DNA of 64,000 nt from Rhyzopertha dominica (GCA_025024175.1 QCXZ01000001.1:42154942-42218941), one strand, 5' to 3'. Shown: positions 1 to 11,625, counted from the stretch's first letter. Program-made: numbers and translations. The notes: generated by a model not told the origin, from the letters alone.

Positions 1-10
1 AATATCAGAA

Positions 11-1303
11 TTGCAAGGATCTGGGCGTATCGGTTCCAAAAGCAAAATCTTAGCTCTGGATCCATTCCTTGACTCTGAGGGCATTTTAAGAGTCGGCGGT
101 CGGCTCAGACGTTCCAATTATCCCCTGGAGAAAAGACATCCAGCCATATTACCAGCCAAACATCATTTCTCATCCCTACTTGTAGAACACGAACATTTAC
201 GTTTGCTTCACGCTGGCCCACAATCTGTTCTTTCGTCTTTACGCGAACGATTCTGGATTGTATCCGGTAGAAGCCTGATCAGACAAGTTATCCATCGCTG
301 CCTCCGCTGCTTTAGATTTAAGGCAGACAGTGTCAAGTATCTCATGGCGGATTTACCGTCAGATAGGGTCACTCCGGCTAGACCATTTGTTAAATGTGGT
401 GTGGATTACTGTGGTCCCCTTTTGATTAGAGATCGCCCTACGCGCAATTATAAAACAACTAAAGCTTACGTCTGTTTGTTTATTTGCCTAGTAACTAAAG
501 CCGTGCACCTAGAGTTAGTAAGCACCCTAAGCACAGATAGTTTTTTGTCAGCATTGCGCCGCTTTTGCGCAAGAAGGGGAAAATGCATCAGTATTTGTTC
601 AGATAATGCTACTAACTTCGTGGGCGCCGACAAAGAGCTCAAAAAATTCTTAAAAGAGCACGAACAGGATTTTCAAACTGCTTTAGCTCAGGACGGTATC
701 TCTTGGAATTTTATCCCACCTAGAGCCCCGCATTTCGGCGGTATATGGGAGGCAGGCATAAAGTCTGTTAAAGGGCACCTCAAACGTGTTATTGGTAACG
801 CCCTACTAACTTACGAAGAATTTTCAACAATTTTGGTACAAATCGAGTCTTGCCTCAACTCTCGCCCTTTGCATCCGCTCTCCGCAGATCCATCCGATCC
901 TAATCCCTTAACCCCATCGCACTTCATCATAGGCGAAACCCTAACCGCCACTCCCGAGGGAAGCTACGTGGATTTAGCAGAGACTCGACTCAACCGATTT
1001 CGTCGTCTCCAAAAGATGTTCCAACACTTCTGGCAGAGGTGGCATCGCGATTATATCGGCGAGCTACAGACTCGAGTGAAGTGGAAGCGTCGCTGCGATG
1101 AACTTCTTAAACCAGGCGTGCTAGTTTTGGTAAAGGAGGACAATTCACCTCCTCTCAAGTGGTGCGTCGGTAGAGTTTTAGAAGTGCTCAAGGGCGCGGA
1201 CGATGTTGTTCGCGTTGTTGTAGTGAAAACCGCGGCTGGTGTTTTCAAAAGACCCGCTATAAAGCTGTGCGTCTTACCAAATGAGCAAGACGTTATATCA
1301 TAA
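11..1303 (+). CDS. BEL/Pao retrotransposon polyprotein, C-terminal part with integrase
   Basis: This is the 3' end of a BEL/Pao LTR-retrotransposon pol gene; the open frame of 430 codons is already running near the window edge, so the first ATG is not the true start. Seen in order: an HHCC zinc-binding region (HLRLLH near residue 64, then CLRC near 98), the integrase core with GVDYCGP (D132), SDNATNF (D198) and GGIWEAGIK (E247), and a C-terminal domain of the DUF5641 type common in BEL/Pao integrases. The frame has no internal stop and ends 69 bp before a purine tract and LTR, so this half of the element looks recent. Known of the family: the integrase inserts the cDNA copy into the genome. 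Gag, protease and reverse transcriptase would lie upstream of the window. Confidence 0.93.
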   Translation: MQGSGRIGSKSKILALDPFLDSEGILRVGGRLRRSNYPLEKRHPAILPAKHHFSSLLVEHEHLRLLHAGPQSVLSSLRERFWIVSGRSLIRQVIHRCLRCFRFKADSVKYLMADLPSDRVTPARPFVKCGVDYCGPLLIRDRPTRNYKTTKAYVCLFICLVTKAVHLELVSTLSTDSFLSALRRFCARRGKCISICSDNATNFVGADKELKKFLKEHEQDFQTALAQDGISWNFIPPRAPHFGGIWEAGIKSVKGHLKRVIGNALLTYEEFSTILVQIESCLNSRPLHPLSADPSDPNPLTPSHFIIGETLTATPEGSYVDLAETRLNRFRRLQKMFQHFWQRWHRDYIGELQTRVKWKRRCDELLKPGVLVLVKEDNSPPLKWCVGRVLEVLKGADDVVRVVVVKTAAGVFKRPAIKLCVLPNEQDVIS

Positions 1304-1372
1304 GTATTATTACCTTTGTTTTCTATTGTTTTTATTTTGAAAGCCCAATGTCCTTTCAAGGGGGGCGACTTA

Positions 1373-1701
1373 TGTTAGATTTGCTAGTGTTAGTGCTGAC
1401 TACGGGATGGCGCGAGGTGTCTGTTCGGCGCCGCTATGTTTCCTACGGGTGTCGCGAGAGGGCGCTGAATAATATACACTGCGAGTGCGTGAAAAAAGAA
1501 CAATGGTTGTACAGATGCGCTCCACGCAGCAGTCGTTTTTCGTTTTTCGCTTTGAACTTTTCAATATTTTAGTTTAAAATAATCATGTGTGTAAAGTGCA
1601 AATAAAGTTTTCGTTTTTGCTAAACGTCTATTATCGTTCGGCCTTATGCCACCTTAAATAAATAGCAGTGCGAACGCAACGAAACCAAGTTCGTTGCAAC
1701 A
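1373..1701 (+). repeat. 3' LTR of the BEL/Pao element, with polypurine tract
   Basis: A purine tract (AAGGGGGGCG at 1358-1367) sits just before TGTTAGATTTGC, the expected start of an LTR. The LTR probably runs to TGCAACA at about 1701. It contains a GC-rich first part, a TATA-like stretch (AATATACAC near 1470) and AATAAA near 1601. The start is well supported. The end is an estimate, because the 5' LTR that would confirm it lies outside the window. Confidence 0.7.
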
Positions 1702-1889
1702 CTCAAAACAACAAGAATCATTTAAAATAGTAAAATTTTGTTCGCTAACAATTTTATAAATTTCTAAAATTTCCAAAAAATTTAATTTTGTGGATTTAGT
1801 GCACAAATGTAATGAATTTAAATTGTCTAGTGTGGTTAGCTGACGAAGAATTTGTTGTTACAATACCTGTATTTTTAAATGTACTTAAA
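1702..1889. other. AT-rich spacer after the LTR
   Basis: No coding signal or RNA gene is seen. It may include the unrecognisable 3' tail of the minus-strand Penelope-like remnant that follows. Confidence 0.3.
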
Positions 1890-2760
1890 TAATTGTTTTG
1901 GATGTTCTTTACCTCTAATTAAAAAGGATCTTCCCGTTTGTCCAACATAAACTGAATTGCAATAATTGCATGAAAAACTATATGGTCTTTATTACCGACA
2001 AGACTGGAAAACACACGGTAGAAAAAGCAATATTTATTCCATGAGAAGAAAATGATTTAGATAGGGTAACTGAGACTTGACCAGCAAACTTAAGAGGAAA
2101 CCAGACCTTAACTTTATCATCAAAACACGTTGTACAAGAAGAATATTTAAATTTTGTCAAATACTTAAAATAGAGTTTTTCTATTAATTAATTTGGAAAA
2201 TTGTATTTGAAAGCAATTTGGAGAATTACACCCAATGCTTTTTCGAAAGCATATAATGACAATGGTATTTTAAAAAGTCGATTAAAAAGTGAATGAATAA
2301 CGGCCATTTTGTGTGAATAAGGGTGTAATGAATAATAACATTGCCTGTACAAGTGGATTTTCAAAAAATTTCGAAAGAAAGGTTAGAAGAAATCTGGTCA
2401 TGTATAATTAATAAATCTAAAAAGGAAATCTGATTATTACTTTCTGTTTCATAACCGAAATTTATAGAAGCATGTAACGAATTAATAAAAATAAGAAAAT
2501 TATTTAGATCATCTGAATTACCTGTAAATTGACACAAAACATCATCATACAGAATTTAATGTGAGAAGAGAAACAAGTGTTTTTGAAAACATCTTTTTCT
2601 AAATTATTCATAAAAAGTTCAGCTAGAAATGGACTAGAGAAGAACCCATAGCTAAACCCGACTTTTGTTACAAGAGACTCACAGATACCCATCTGACTAA
2701 ACACTATCCACCTAACCAGATTCCTCAAGAACGTTCAACAAATCATAATGATATATAGTA
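1890..2760 (-). pseudogene. Penelope-like retroelement remnant (RT plus GIY-YIG)
   Basis: Minus-strand translation gives a decayed reverse transcriptase (KVGFSYGFFSSPFLAELFMN at about 2680-2620, matching the G-MGSPLSP-LA-LFM block of Penelope-like elements, then HIKF before a decayed catalytic motif). About 650 bp later comes a GIY-YIG-type endonuclease start (VYVGQTGRSF followed by RGKEHPK at about 1955-1900). RT followed by a C-terminal GIY-YIG is specific to Penelope-like elements. Several stops and frameshifts show it is dead. The 5' half of the RT is not recognisable and the limits are approximate. Confidence 0.75.
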
Positions 2761-3109
2761 GTCGGTAACAATATTTGATATTTCACAATGGTTTACAAGC
2801 TTATTCGACATGTTCCATTGTTTTGCACTAGAGTGGAACTTATCCAAAAATTGTGTTTAGGCTATTTTAGAATTTTGTTACCATACACATAAATCAATGA
2901 GCATTATTTAAACCACAAATATTTCTCAATAATAGCTTTTAATGTGTGACTCAATCGTATTATTTCCTAATTTAATGAGATCCGCAGGATGATAAAGTAA
3001 TTATACCTACATTACCAGTTCAATCTGCCAAATTCTTGACCATGACTGCTACTTTCTGGGGTTTCATGTTCCAACTCAATTTGTCTATTAGTCTATGAAT
3101 GCTTCACTA
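2761..3109. other. AT-rich stretch without recognisable features
   Basis: No open frame or repeat boundary is seen. It may be the further decayed 5' part of the Penelope-like remnant. Confidence 0.25.
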
Positions 3110-4205
3110 TAAAAATTTACAACAAAATAAAGTGATGGCGAGAAGCAGCCTTTAGATAGAACAGCAGAAGTGACTGAAACTCCACGATCAACTGTCTAGG
3201 GAATTGTTAAATCCAGGCCTTCAAAGAAAAACTTAAGATCCGACAAGGGCAGTTTTAAAAAAGAAACATCTATGAAATGTACAAGAATAATATTATTCCA
3301 ACAATCGCTGTGTTATACAGAAATAGAAAAATGATAATATTATCAACTGTTCCGAGCATACCCTACAAAAGTATGTTAAAATCATTGGCTTTTCAATGAA
3401 AAAGGTAGGGAAGAAGCAATGTTTGATAGAAAGCCAGGTAATAAGAAGTGGAGATACGATTATTTAAAAACTATAGAAATGTATAGGTAGCAAAATCGTC
3501 TGATATTTTTCGTCGATGAAACATAGTACAACACTCATGATACAATAAAAAAAGGATGGGTTGATGACTCAGGCAAATGCAACATCAATATTCTGGCGTC
3601 AAAAGGAAAAAGATTAATGATTCTACACACATGAGGTGAAAATGGTTGTGCTCCTGCAGCCCTGTATCTTGGATGCAAAAACTTAAAAGAAGCAAGCGCC
3701 GATTATCATTCAAATATGAATGCAGGAGTGTTTGAAAATTGGTTTAAAAGCATTTTATTGTCCAAATTGCCACCAAACAGCGTCATAGTAATGGACAACG
3801 CTAGTTACCATTCGAAGCAACCAGATAAAATTCCAAATACAGCAAGTAATAAGGCAACCATTTAAGAGTTTTAAGAGAAGATTTATATTTCGAAGAGGGC
3901 TACACAAAAAAAAACAATTATTGGAACTGCTTGGCACGAGAATTTCATGGAAATTTAAAATTGACATTTCGCTTCTAAATGGGGGCACACCATTCTACGA
4001 TTACCCCCATATCATTGCATTTTCAACCCTATTGAATGGTGAAAAATTAGACACGAAGCAGAAATTATGTGTTGATGCATGGAGAAATTCAGTGCAACAT
4101 GTACTAGACATTTAAAATCGGTACAGAGCGAATCATGTACAAGAATTAATAATAGAAGTTAATGGTGATGTTAGCAGTGAAAGTGACAAATTTTTTAGGT
4201 TGTGA
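3110..4205 (+). pseudogene. Tc1/IS630-type DDE transposase remnant
   Basis: Broken plus-strand frames translate to a DDE transposase of the widespread IS630/Tc1-like group. FFVDET with YNTHDTIKKGWVDD lies near 3500-3560, ADYHSNMNAGVFENWFKS near 3700-3750, SVIVMDNASYHSKQ at 3781-3820, and a final FNPIEW near 4025-4040. The three acidic positions (DET, MDN, PIE) are all still visible, but stops and frameshifts interrupt the frame in at least five places, so it cannot code for an active protein. Inverted terminal repeats were not located. Confidence 0.8.
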
Positions 4206-4889
4206 CTTCCTTGTAATGTGCTTATTAACAAGCAGTAATGAACATAAATGATACTCTTTGTGTATAAATTTTATTGTGCACTATTGTACATTTTTTCCAA
4301 CAAATCTAAATAATTTTCTAGTGTTATTAATTTATAATTTTTATATTAAATTTGTATAAATTTATTATGATGTGCAAAGGTTTTCATTTTATTCATCGGA
4401 AAATTTGAACCTAACAAAGTAACACATAAAAATAGGTCGCGGGCCGCCAGTTAGTAACAGGTCTGCATTAAATAAAATTTGTTATAAAATCTTTTGTGTT
4501 TATTGATTGCTAAATTATCACAACTAATAAATTTCAAAAATGTATAGTTGAGGTTAAAATTTTAGCCAAAAAGATTTTTTGAATATAGCCCATTTAGGAA
4601 CCTTTGAAGCATGCTACCAATCCCAATAGTTTATGACGGCTGACCATAAAGCTGTAAAAACCTTCATTACATTACAATAGTTTACGAGGGCCGACCATCA
4701 AGCTGTAAAACCCTCTGCATAAGTCAGTCTCAAATATCATTGCTGAGAAGTATACCAGCAAGTAACTGTAGACCTAACATCCCTATAATTAGAAACNTTA
4801 CTTTTATATACACNGCGAAAAATAATTATTGCCTGAATTCAGTTTTAATGAAAATAGATATTTGTGTTANCAGGCACAACTTGAATACC
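4206..4889. repeat. AT-rich spacer with an imperfect 50-bp direct duplication
   Basis: Two similar units, around 4627-4660 and 4677-4711, share the pattern AATAGTTTA-GA-GGC-GACCAT, then AAGCTGTAAAA. Several Ns follow (4797-4935). This may be the 5' leader of the LINE whose ORF1 remnant follows. Confidence 0.4.
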
Positions 4890-5322
4890 ACCACAATCAA
4901 ACGACGCTGATGTATTAAAAAATCTAATAAANACNATTGGTGCCAATATTCAAAGTGATGTTTATCGTATCAAACCAACATACAGTAAACCTAAGGAAGT
5001 CCCAAAACTCATAAAATTTAGAACTGTGGAAACAAAGATGAAAATTCTCGACACTAAAAGAAAGTACAACAGAAGTAATGATCTAAACACAAATAAAATC
5101 AATTTGGCAGGTGAAACTCAGACCATCTACATAAATGAAAAACTAACCCCATACAACTGGAAGCTTTTGTTAATAGCAAATAAAACTATGAAGCCATTGG
5201 GAGTTAAATACATATGGAGCAAGAATGGGAGGATCTACATGAGGAAAGGAGAGGGTGAGCAGGCTCAACATATATCTTCTGAGGAGGACGTCAGGATAAT
5301 AATTTCTTTACTTAGACAATAA
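4890..5322 (+). pseudogene. LINE ORF1 remnant with FP25K-like C-terminal domain
   Basis: The 98-codon open frame at 5026-5322, plus readable sequence upstream, matches the C-terminal region found in ORF1 proteins of many insect non-LTR elements, which resembles the baculovirus FP25K C-terminus. The conserved core is INEKLTPYNWKLLL, then KYIWSKNGRIYMRKGEG. Known of such ORF1 proteins: they bind the element RNA and chaperone target-primed reverse transcription. It lies just upstream of, and on the same strand as, an endonuclease/RT ORF2, which supports one element. The upstream frame contains Ns and a stop, so the gene is inactive or incomplete. Confidence 0.72.
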
Positions 5323-5589
5323 TCACTGATAACATTTTTGGTCATTTAGTGTGTGTAATGAGTAATTATTGTGTCTGAACAGATTAAATTTCTAATAAGT
5401 AATGTTTAGTGGAACTACTTGTCAGTTGGGTAATTGTAATAGGCATTTAAGTCATACAACTTTATATTTTTTATACTTTGATGTTATTGATAGTGACATT
5501 ATAACTAAACAAACGTAATAGAATATTGTAATTCTATACTAAAAATTACCAATGATTTGCTGTGTATTTTGCAATAAAACATTAGGAGT

Positions 5590-6171
5590 GTAACAAAAAA
5601 TTTTGATGAATTTTCATTATTGTTAGAAAGACTGAACTTCATACCTGATGTTAAGATATTAACCTGGCAAATTTCCTGTGGGGATCCTTTCCAAATTAAC
5701 GGATTTAACTTAATTTATAACCAATATATAACATGACAGTGTAATTATGTATGTAAAAGTAATCAGCACAAAAATAACAAAATTTAACAAAAAAGTTCTG
5801 ATTAATGGGATATTCAGACCACCATACACCCGAATCCAAGAGTTTATCGAAAGCCTAACTGAATTTCTGAAGGAAAATCCTACAAAGAGTACAATTTTTT
5901 TGTGGGCAACATTAATATAGATATATCCAGAAACTGCAGACTTTTTAGACTACCTGAATACATTAACCGAAAATGGCTATATATCCATAATTAACAGTTG
6001 TACTAGAGAGGAAAACTCAAGCCACTCTTGTATAGACCACATATTCATAAAAACAGCTCACAACCTAGAAAAAAACTCAAAAGCAAAGTGTTGACAAGTT
6101 TATAAAATGCTTTAACATACCACAGTTCAAGATAGATGTTAAAAATGAATTGACCAACTTCAAGATATATA
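5590..6171 (+). pseudogene. LINE ORF2, 5' part (apurinic-type endonuclease)
   Basis: The broken frames carry an endonuclease/exonuclease/phosphatase domain of a jockey/CR1-like LINE: DPFQINGFNLIYNQY near 5680-5735, GIFRPPYTRIQEFIESLTEF near 5810-5870, a decayed metal-binding segment after it, and SCIDHIFIKT near 6026-6055. The frame is then cut at a TA dinucleotide (6170-6171) by the Tc1-like element and resumes after 10564. Several stops show the ORF was dead or has since decayed. Confidence 0.78.
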
Positions 6172-6486
6172 AACTTGCGTGCATAGAAATCGGCCCACTG
6201 TAAACTTTTGACTTTAACTATATATTTTTTTTAAATTATTCATCAGATCAAAAAAAGAAATATGCTGTTTGAAAGACAATTTAATATGCTTTAATGTGAG
6301 TATAAATTTATCAAGAAGGCTTATCGTTTATATGCGTAGCAACCGGTAAACAAATGAAACGTGTTTATGTGGTGATTGTAACGAAAATAACAAATTTGTC
6401 AAATATTAAAATATTGCGTTTGCAACTGAAATTTGCATATTAATTCGTTTTTCATAATCTCAATAGTGTTTAGGTGTGTTAGTTTA

Positions 6487-6941
6487 ATGCATACTACACC
6501 ACAAAAAGCCGCCCAAGTTATTGCTTTAATCGAAAATGGACTTAGTCAGCGAGCTGTTGCTAGACAATTGGATATGACACGCGGAGCTGTTCGAAGAGTG
6601 TGCACACGTTATGAGGAGACAGGATCCTTTCATAGGCGACCTGGAACAGGCAGAAGGCGATTTACAACCGTTCGTGATGACCGCTTTATTGTGTCAACAA
6701 CATTAAGAAATCGTCACCGTAATGCCGTTCAAGTGCAACGACAGCTCCGTGAGGTGCGAGGAGTGGCTATTAGTCAGTGGACAGTAAGACGAAGACTGCA
6801 GGAAAATAACCTGACCCCTAAAACACCTGCGATTGGTCCAAAACTTACTCCAGCTCATCGGCAAGCACGTCTGCGTTTTGCACGGGATCATCTGAATTGG
6901 ACGTTGGAACAATGGGGATCTGTTCTGTTCTCAGATGAAAC
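6487..6941 (+). pseudogene. Tc1-like transposase, N-terminal half
   Basis: The ATG at 6487 starts MHTTPQKAAQVIALIE. A paired-type helix-turn-helix region follows (LSQRAVARQLDMTRGAVRRV), then a basic GRRR stretch, a second helix-turn-helix (ISQWTVRRRLQENN) and the first catalytic Asp in LFSDETR. The frame is intact up to the 8-bp target duplication GATGAAAC at 6934-6941, where a hAT element interrupts it. The rest of the protein resumes at 9716 in the same frame if one copy of the duplication is ignored. An in-frame ATG at 6433 exists, but the family start favours 6487. Confidence 0.92.
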
Positions 6942-9707
6942 TAGGGTTGCCAAGTTTAAAAATTAGATTTGAAGGACCGGGTCGTTTAAATAGCAGGACA
7001 AATACCAAAAAAGCAGGACATTTTTATTTTCAATTAAAAATATAAAAAAACATAGCGTTTTACATCATATAATCAAACATATAGTACAGCAAGTAATAAT
7101 TAAAATTTACACATCGAACTTAACATTTGGTTTAGTGCTTTAGCAAAACTACAGAAACAAAAACAAAAACGATTATCTGTTATATTTATTTGCGATTACT
7201 ATTCTTATTTTAAAAATGTATATTTTTTTCAGATTAAGCAGCTTTTAACAATTGTTTATTTTTAAGTACGTAATTGTAGAATTCTTTACAGGAAAATGCG
7301 AAGTTAGTTTTAATTTGAAGTTCCGCTTTTGCATGATCTACTAGCAATTTGTTGCGATCATCTCTCCAAGATGCTGCGCATAAAGAAAAAACCCTTTCGG
7401 TGTCAGCGTTTGAGCCGTATATTGAAAAAACGTACTGAATTATTTTCAACATATTTTTATATTCACCATTTTTTAGTATTTGATTCCATTTTTCGATCAC
7501 AGAGGAGTCTTTACGGGCACATATTAATTCAAAAGTGGGTCTGAGCACACAAAACTCTTCGTAAAGATCGTCAAAATTTACATTAATTGATAATTCATTA
7601 GCTACTTTCATAATTTCATCAAATGTTAACATTGCATTTAGAGAAAATATATCAAGTTTCGACAGAAAGTTATTTTCAGAAAAATCAAATTTAGATTCCA
7701 GATAAGCAGAAAAAAATTCGTAAAATTTCAAAAACGATTCTTTAATTCGTTTTTGATCATTTTGAGGAAGTCGCTGTTAAATATTGCTTGCACAAAATCC
7801 AAAAAAATTGTCGTTAATCCGTTGATGAAACTTATTTTTAAGAACTTGTAGAATGTGAAAAACGTCGAAACATAAAATGTCCGTTTTTCAAGTTTTTGCT
7901 CTGTATCGTAAATAGTTTTTAAAGCATTCTGAAAAAAGCTTAAATAACATTCAGTTATATCCACCACTACTTCATTTTCAGAAAAGTAAGCTCTTAGTGC
8001 CAATGGTATATTCTCTCCAAGCGATAGAAAGTAACTTTTAATTGCTGGAAAGACTGTAAGGATTCTTTCGATGGCAGGATACAGCGAAAGCCATCTTGTT
8101 GGCACGTGTCGTAAGATAACTTTGTATTGCATATCTACAAAATCAAAGAATTCCTTCAGTTCTTTAACACGTTTCGCTTGCGATGAGAAATGACTATAAA
8201 TTTTCAATACTAATGTTTCGATATCAAATATACACTTAGACAACGCATTCTTCAAAGCATTGTTTGCCATATGCGCTGGGCATCCCACCGCAATTATATT
8301 GGAATTTTCTGCCAAAAGTAACTGATATGCTGAATGAAAACGTCCAAAATTGACACTAGCATTATCTGCTGAATAGCAAGTCACATTCTGTAACGACAGA
8401 TTCGAACTTTCAATTCGGTTTTTTAAATTGGAAAAGATTGCATTGGCCGTCTCGTTTGGATCCTCGAAAAAATCTAGGAGGCATAACTTTATACCGTCTG
8501 TAGGAACATAGTATCTAATGAGTACTGGATATAGTTTTGCACTACCATGATTAGAAGCGTCTGTTGCGATTCCAAAATATGTACCTTTACTAAGTTCTTC
8601 CAGGGTAGGTTGTATGGAAAAAGGACCAAGAACATTGAAGGCTATTGAACTAGACTTTGTGCGCCCTAATCGAAGTTTTGTTGCAATTTTTGAGTCTGTG
8701 TATATTGTAGATGCTAGTTGTACAGTGCAGTCAAGTGAACTGTACGATTGAGAATGTTTTACGGTATGATAAACATTTGTGATTTCTGCGGTCATTATTT
8801 TTCCTGTTCAGAATCTAACATATTGTGTGACAAAAATGACCGTAACGTTGTGTTTTGTTTTACAGTCAGTTCATGTTTTTTGTGCTCGGTACTCTCTGCA
8901 TGGCGTTTTATATCTGACAGTCCTCCGTAAATAAATGAAAAAGACTTTTAACATAAAACGCAATATGCCCTTGTGCAACTTTCTTCTCTAAGCCAAGATA
9001 AAGTAGCTTCCCACTCCTTTCTATATTTGCTTAGTCGTTTAACTTTTTTCGGTGGGGTTTGTGGTTCATCTGAATCCAAAACAGCGCAAACGTTATCCAT
9101 AATTATTTTTTTCTACAAACATATCCAATTTAACCTCAATATAATTTGTTCTTGTAGATGATTTAAAGACTTACCCAATTTGAATTTAAAGAAAAATAAA
9201 CTTTTCACTTCCACGCGCACCTATTATTCTTTACTCTTTCCTTACTTGCTGCTTGCTATTACACACTATATAGTATTTTACTAAACACTCGTCCAGAGTG
9301 TGGTATGTTCGATTCAGTTTCAGGCTGCATAACCTACGATCACTTCAATTGTCTACTGCCTACCAGCCTACTACAGAACATACTGTCTACTACCTACGCC
9401 TATTGCACACGAAGGCGATAGTTAAAGCCTACACTCTGAATGTAGCTGTCAGCAGTAGCCACTAGTCGTGTATCACGGACACGGGTCACCAACGAGCCGT
9501 GAGCTGCTTGCCGGCTAACTACTTTTTNTTTAATTTAAAACGCTGACTTTTTAAGTCTTGAATGCCTATTTCTCATTTTCGATTTGTTTTGTCAGAAATT
9601 ATAAAATGCAGGACATTAAGCGTCCTGCATATGCCTTGCACAGGACGCTCAAATTTAATGTCAAAATGCAGGATGTCCTGTGAAATCCAGGACACTTGGC
9701 AACCCTA
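6942..9707 (-). mobile_element. hAT transposon, 2766 bp, nested in the Tc1-like element
   Basis: The termini are perfect 13-bp inverted repeats starting TAGGGTTGCCAAG. The flanks are a perfect 8-bp duplication GATGAAAC (6934-6941 and 9708-9715), the hAT signature. Short subterminal motifs of the type GCAGGACA recur at both ends (about 6995-7020 on the left, several between 9605 and 9690 on the right) and are candidate transposase-binding sites. The transposase gene is on the minus strand. Identical duplications and perfect termini suggest a recent insertion. Confidence 0.95.
7234..9100 (-). pseudogene. hAT transposase with BED-type zinc finger, three lesions
   Basis: Read from the right: MDNVCAVLDSDEPQ starts near 9100. 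A BED-like finger (WLREESCTRAYCVLC, then GGLSDIKRHAESTEHKKH) spans about 9010-8860. The catalytic region (8795-7728) contains SADNASVNFGR, VGCPAHMANN and VPTRWLSLYP, and the C-terminal dimerisation region (7731-7234) contains YGSNADTERVFSL. This organisation is typical of hAT transposases. The lesions seen are a TAA directly after the second finger Cys, a frame change near 8800, and a one-base frame change in a T-run at about 7730. The element encodes most of a full protein but would need these breaks absent to be active. Whether other genomic copies are intact cannot be told here. Confidence 0.88.
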
Positions 9708-9715
9708 GATGAAAC

Positions 9716-10301
9716 CAGAATATGCCTCCATGGTAGCGACCGAAGAAGGAAAGTGTACCGAAGACCAAGAGAGCGATTTGCAGATTGCTGCTTCGAAGAG
9801 CGGAGTGCTTATGGAGGTGGTTCCTGCATGATCTGGGGTGCAATTTCTATAGGAGCACGAACCGACCCTGAGTTCATTCGTAGGGGCGACCGTGTTCACG
9901 GAAGAAGAGGTTTAACGGCTGCAAGATATATCGAGGAGATTTTAGCAATTCATGTGGTACCTTACGTCGACTACATTGGAGACGAATTTACCTTTATGCA
10001 TGACAATGCAAGGCCGNACACCGCAAGAATCGTGCAAGATTACATTGCAGAAGTCGGTTTTCGGGTTATGGAGTGGCCAGCATATAGTCCTGACCTAAAT
10101 CCGATCGAACATTTATGGGATGAGCTAAAACGAAGAACTCGAGCTAGACTTCATACCCCAAACTCGATCCCAGAGCTTATTGTTGCAGTAGAAGAAGAGT
10201 GGTTTAACATCCCTCAAGAAACAATAGCAAACTTGATTAGATCTATGCCTAATCGTATGAGGGATGTTATTAGGGCAAGAGGAAGTCATACCCATTATTA
10301 A
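9716..10301 (+). pseudogene. Tc1-like transposase, C-terminal half
   Basis: This continues the N-terminal half ending at 6941. It begins RICLHGSDRRRKVYRRP and includes GGSCMIWGAIS, the second catalytic Asp in FMHDNARP, and the third acidic residue in PDLNPIEHLWDEL. I count 34 residues between the second Asp and the Glu, which makes it a DD34E Tc1 type. The frame is intact to TAA at 10299-10301 apart from one N at 10016. The hAT insertion is therefore the only clear lesion of this transposase. Confidence 0.92.
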
Positions 10302-10564
10302 AAAATTAAGTGTTAAGTTTTAAATTGTCAATAACCCTATTTATGTTAATAATAAAAAAGCTTAATTTGCTTAATGCATTAATTTCACTATGTTAAACAT
10401 AGGAAGTCGAAACAAGTTTTCATAAATTTATACTCACATTAAAGCATATTAAATTGTCTTTCAAACAGCACATTTCTTTTTTTGATCTGATGAATAATTA
10501 AAAAAAAAATATATAGTTAAAGTCAAAAGTGTACAGTGGGCCGATTTCTATGCACGCAAGTGTA

Positions 10565-11625
10565 GTTCTAACTCAAATGAAACAACTGAATTTATAATCA
10601 ATGCCATAAAAGGAGCAGCCAAAAGGAACACAAAGCTAATAAGAATTCCCAACAGTCGGGTAAAGAAAACTATTTTTATACTCAAAAAAACACCCTGAAG
10701 ATGGTGAAGCATTTCAGACCTATAGGAATTACAGAAAATTGTTAATCAACTTGATAAAAGTTCGAAAACAAGAATTTTTCCAAAGAGAAATAACAGCGGA
10801 CAATACCGGAGTGAGCAAATCTAGTCTTTGTAAGACCGTGAGGCAAATAATTGGAAGAACGACACACAAAAAAGATATTACAAAACTCAAGGATTAGACT
10901 GGAAATATCGTAACCGAACCAGTAAGTATAGCTGAAATTCTTAATAAACATTATAGCACAATTGGCAAAAAGCTTGCAGATAAAATTAAACATATATCAA
11001 AATTTTACAACCCATCAAAATTTACAAACCTACAATCCATATACCTAGCACCAACAACTGAACAAGAAGTGTTAAAAGCCATCAAATCGATGAAAAATAA
11101 AACTGCTCCAGGTCCTGATGGCTTGACTGCTGAAGTAATAAAATATGTAGCTAACATTTTATCACCACATTTGGCAAAACTTTTGAATGCAATACTTAAA
11201 CAGGGAACTTGGCCAGATATCTTGAAAACGGCGGTTATTACTCCCATCTACAAAAGTGGTGAGGAAACAAAGGCACTGAACTATAGACCCATATCGGTCA
11301 TCACGAGTGTTGCAAAGCTCCTTGAAAAAAATCGTACAAAATAGATTAAAAGAATTCTTAACAAAATACACAATAATATCTTCTTCACAATATGGTTTTT
11401 GCCAGGGAAGATCAACACAAGATGCCTTATCCATCCTCACTTCAAATATCAGTGGTGCTAGACAATAATGAAAAAGTTCTGAGTGCATTTCTTGACTTGG
11501 AAAAAGCGTTTGACACAGTGAACCATGCAAACTTACTATCAGCGCTACAGAACATTGGAGTGAGAGGTAATGCTCTTGATGAACTGTTCACGCTTGCATC
11601 AAAGGGAACTATTATATGCTTATGA
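10565..11625 (+). pseudogene. LINE ORF2, reverse transcriptase part
   Basis: This resumes the LINE cut at 6171. The reverse transcriptase is readable as KTAPGPDGLTAEVIK and AVITPIYKSGEETK with NYRPISVI (11069-11330), then QYGFCQGRSTQDAL and SAFLDLEKAFDTVNHANLL (11385-11540). These are fingers and palm motifs of a jockey/CR1-type RT. Frameshifts near 11335 and 11440 and missing sequence after 11620 show decay. The YADD catalytic motif is reduced to a remnant after 11610, suggesting an internal deletion. Confidence 0.88.

Larger units (their letters stand above)
6172..10562 (+). mobile_element. Tc1-like DNA transposon (DD34E), split by a hAT insertion
   Basis: Nearly identical terminal inverted repeats of about 145 bp lie at 6172-6316 and 10420-10562, sharing ACTTGCGTGCATAGAAATCG near the tip. 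The element is flanked by TA (6170-6171 and 10563-10564), the Tc1/mariner target duplication. Without the 2.77-kb hAT insertion the element would be about 1.6 kb, a normal Tc1 length. It was inserted in a LINE ORF2, whose frames resume on the far side. Confidence 0.92.

Noticed and set aside
1348..1572. Open frame of 74 codons after the BEL/Pao pol gene
   Set aside because: It lies across the polypurine tract and LTR, where an additional gene such as env is not indicated by any motif.
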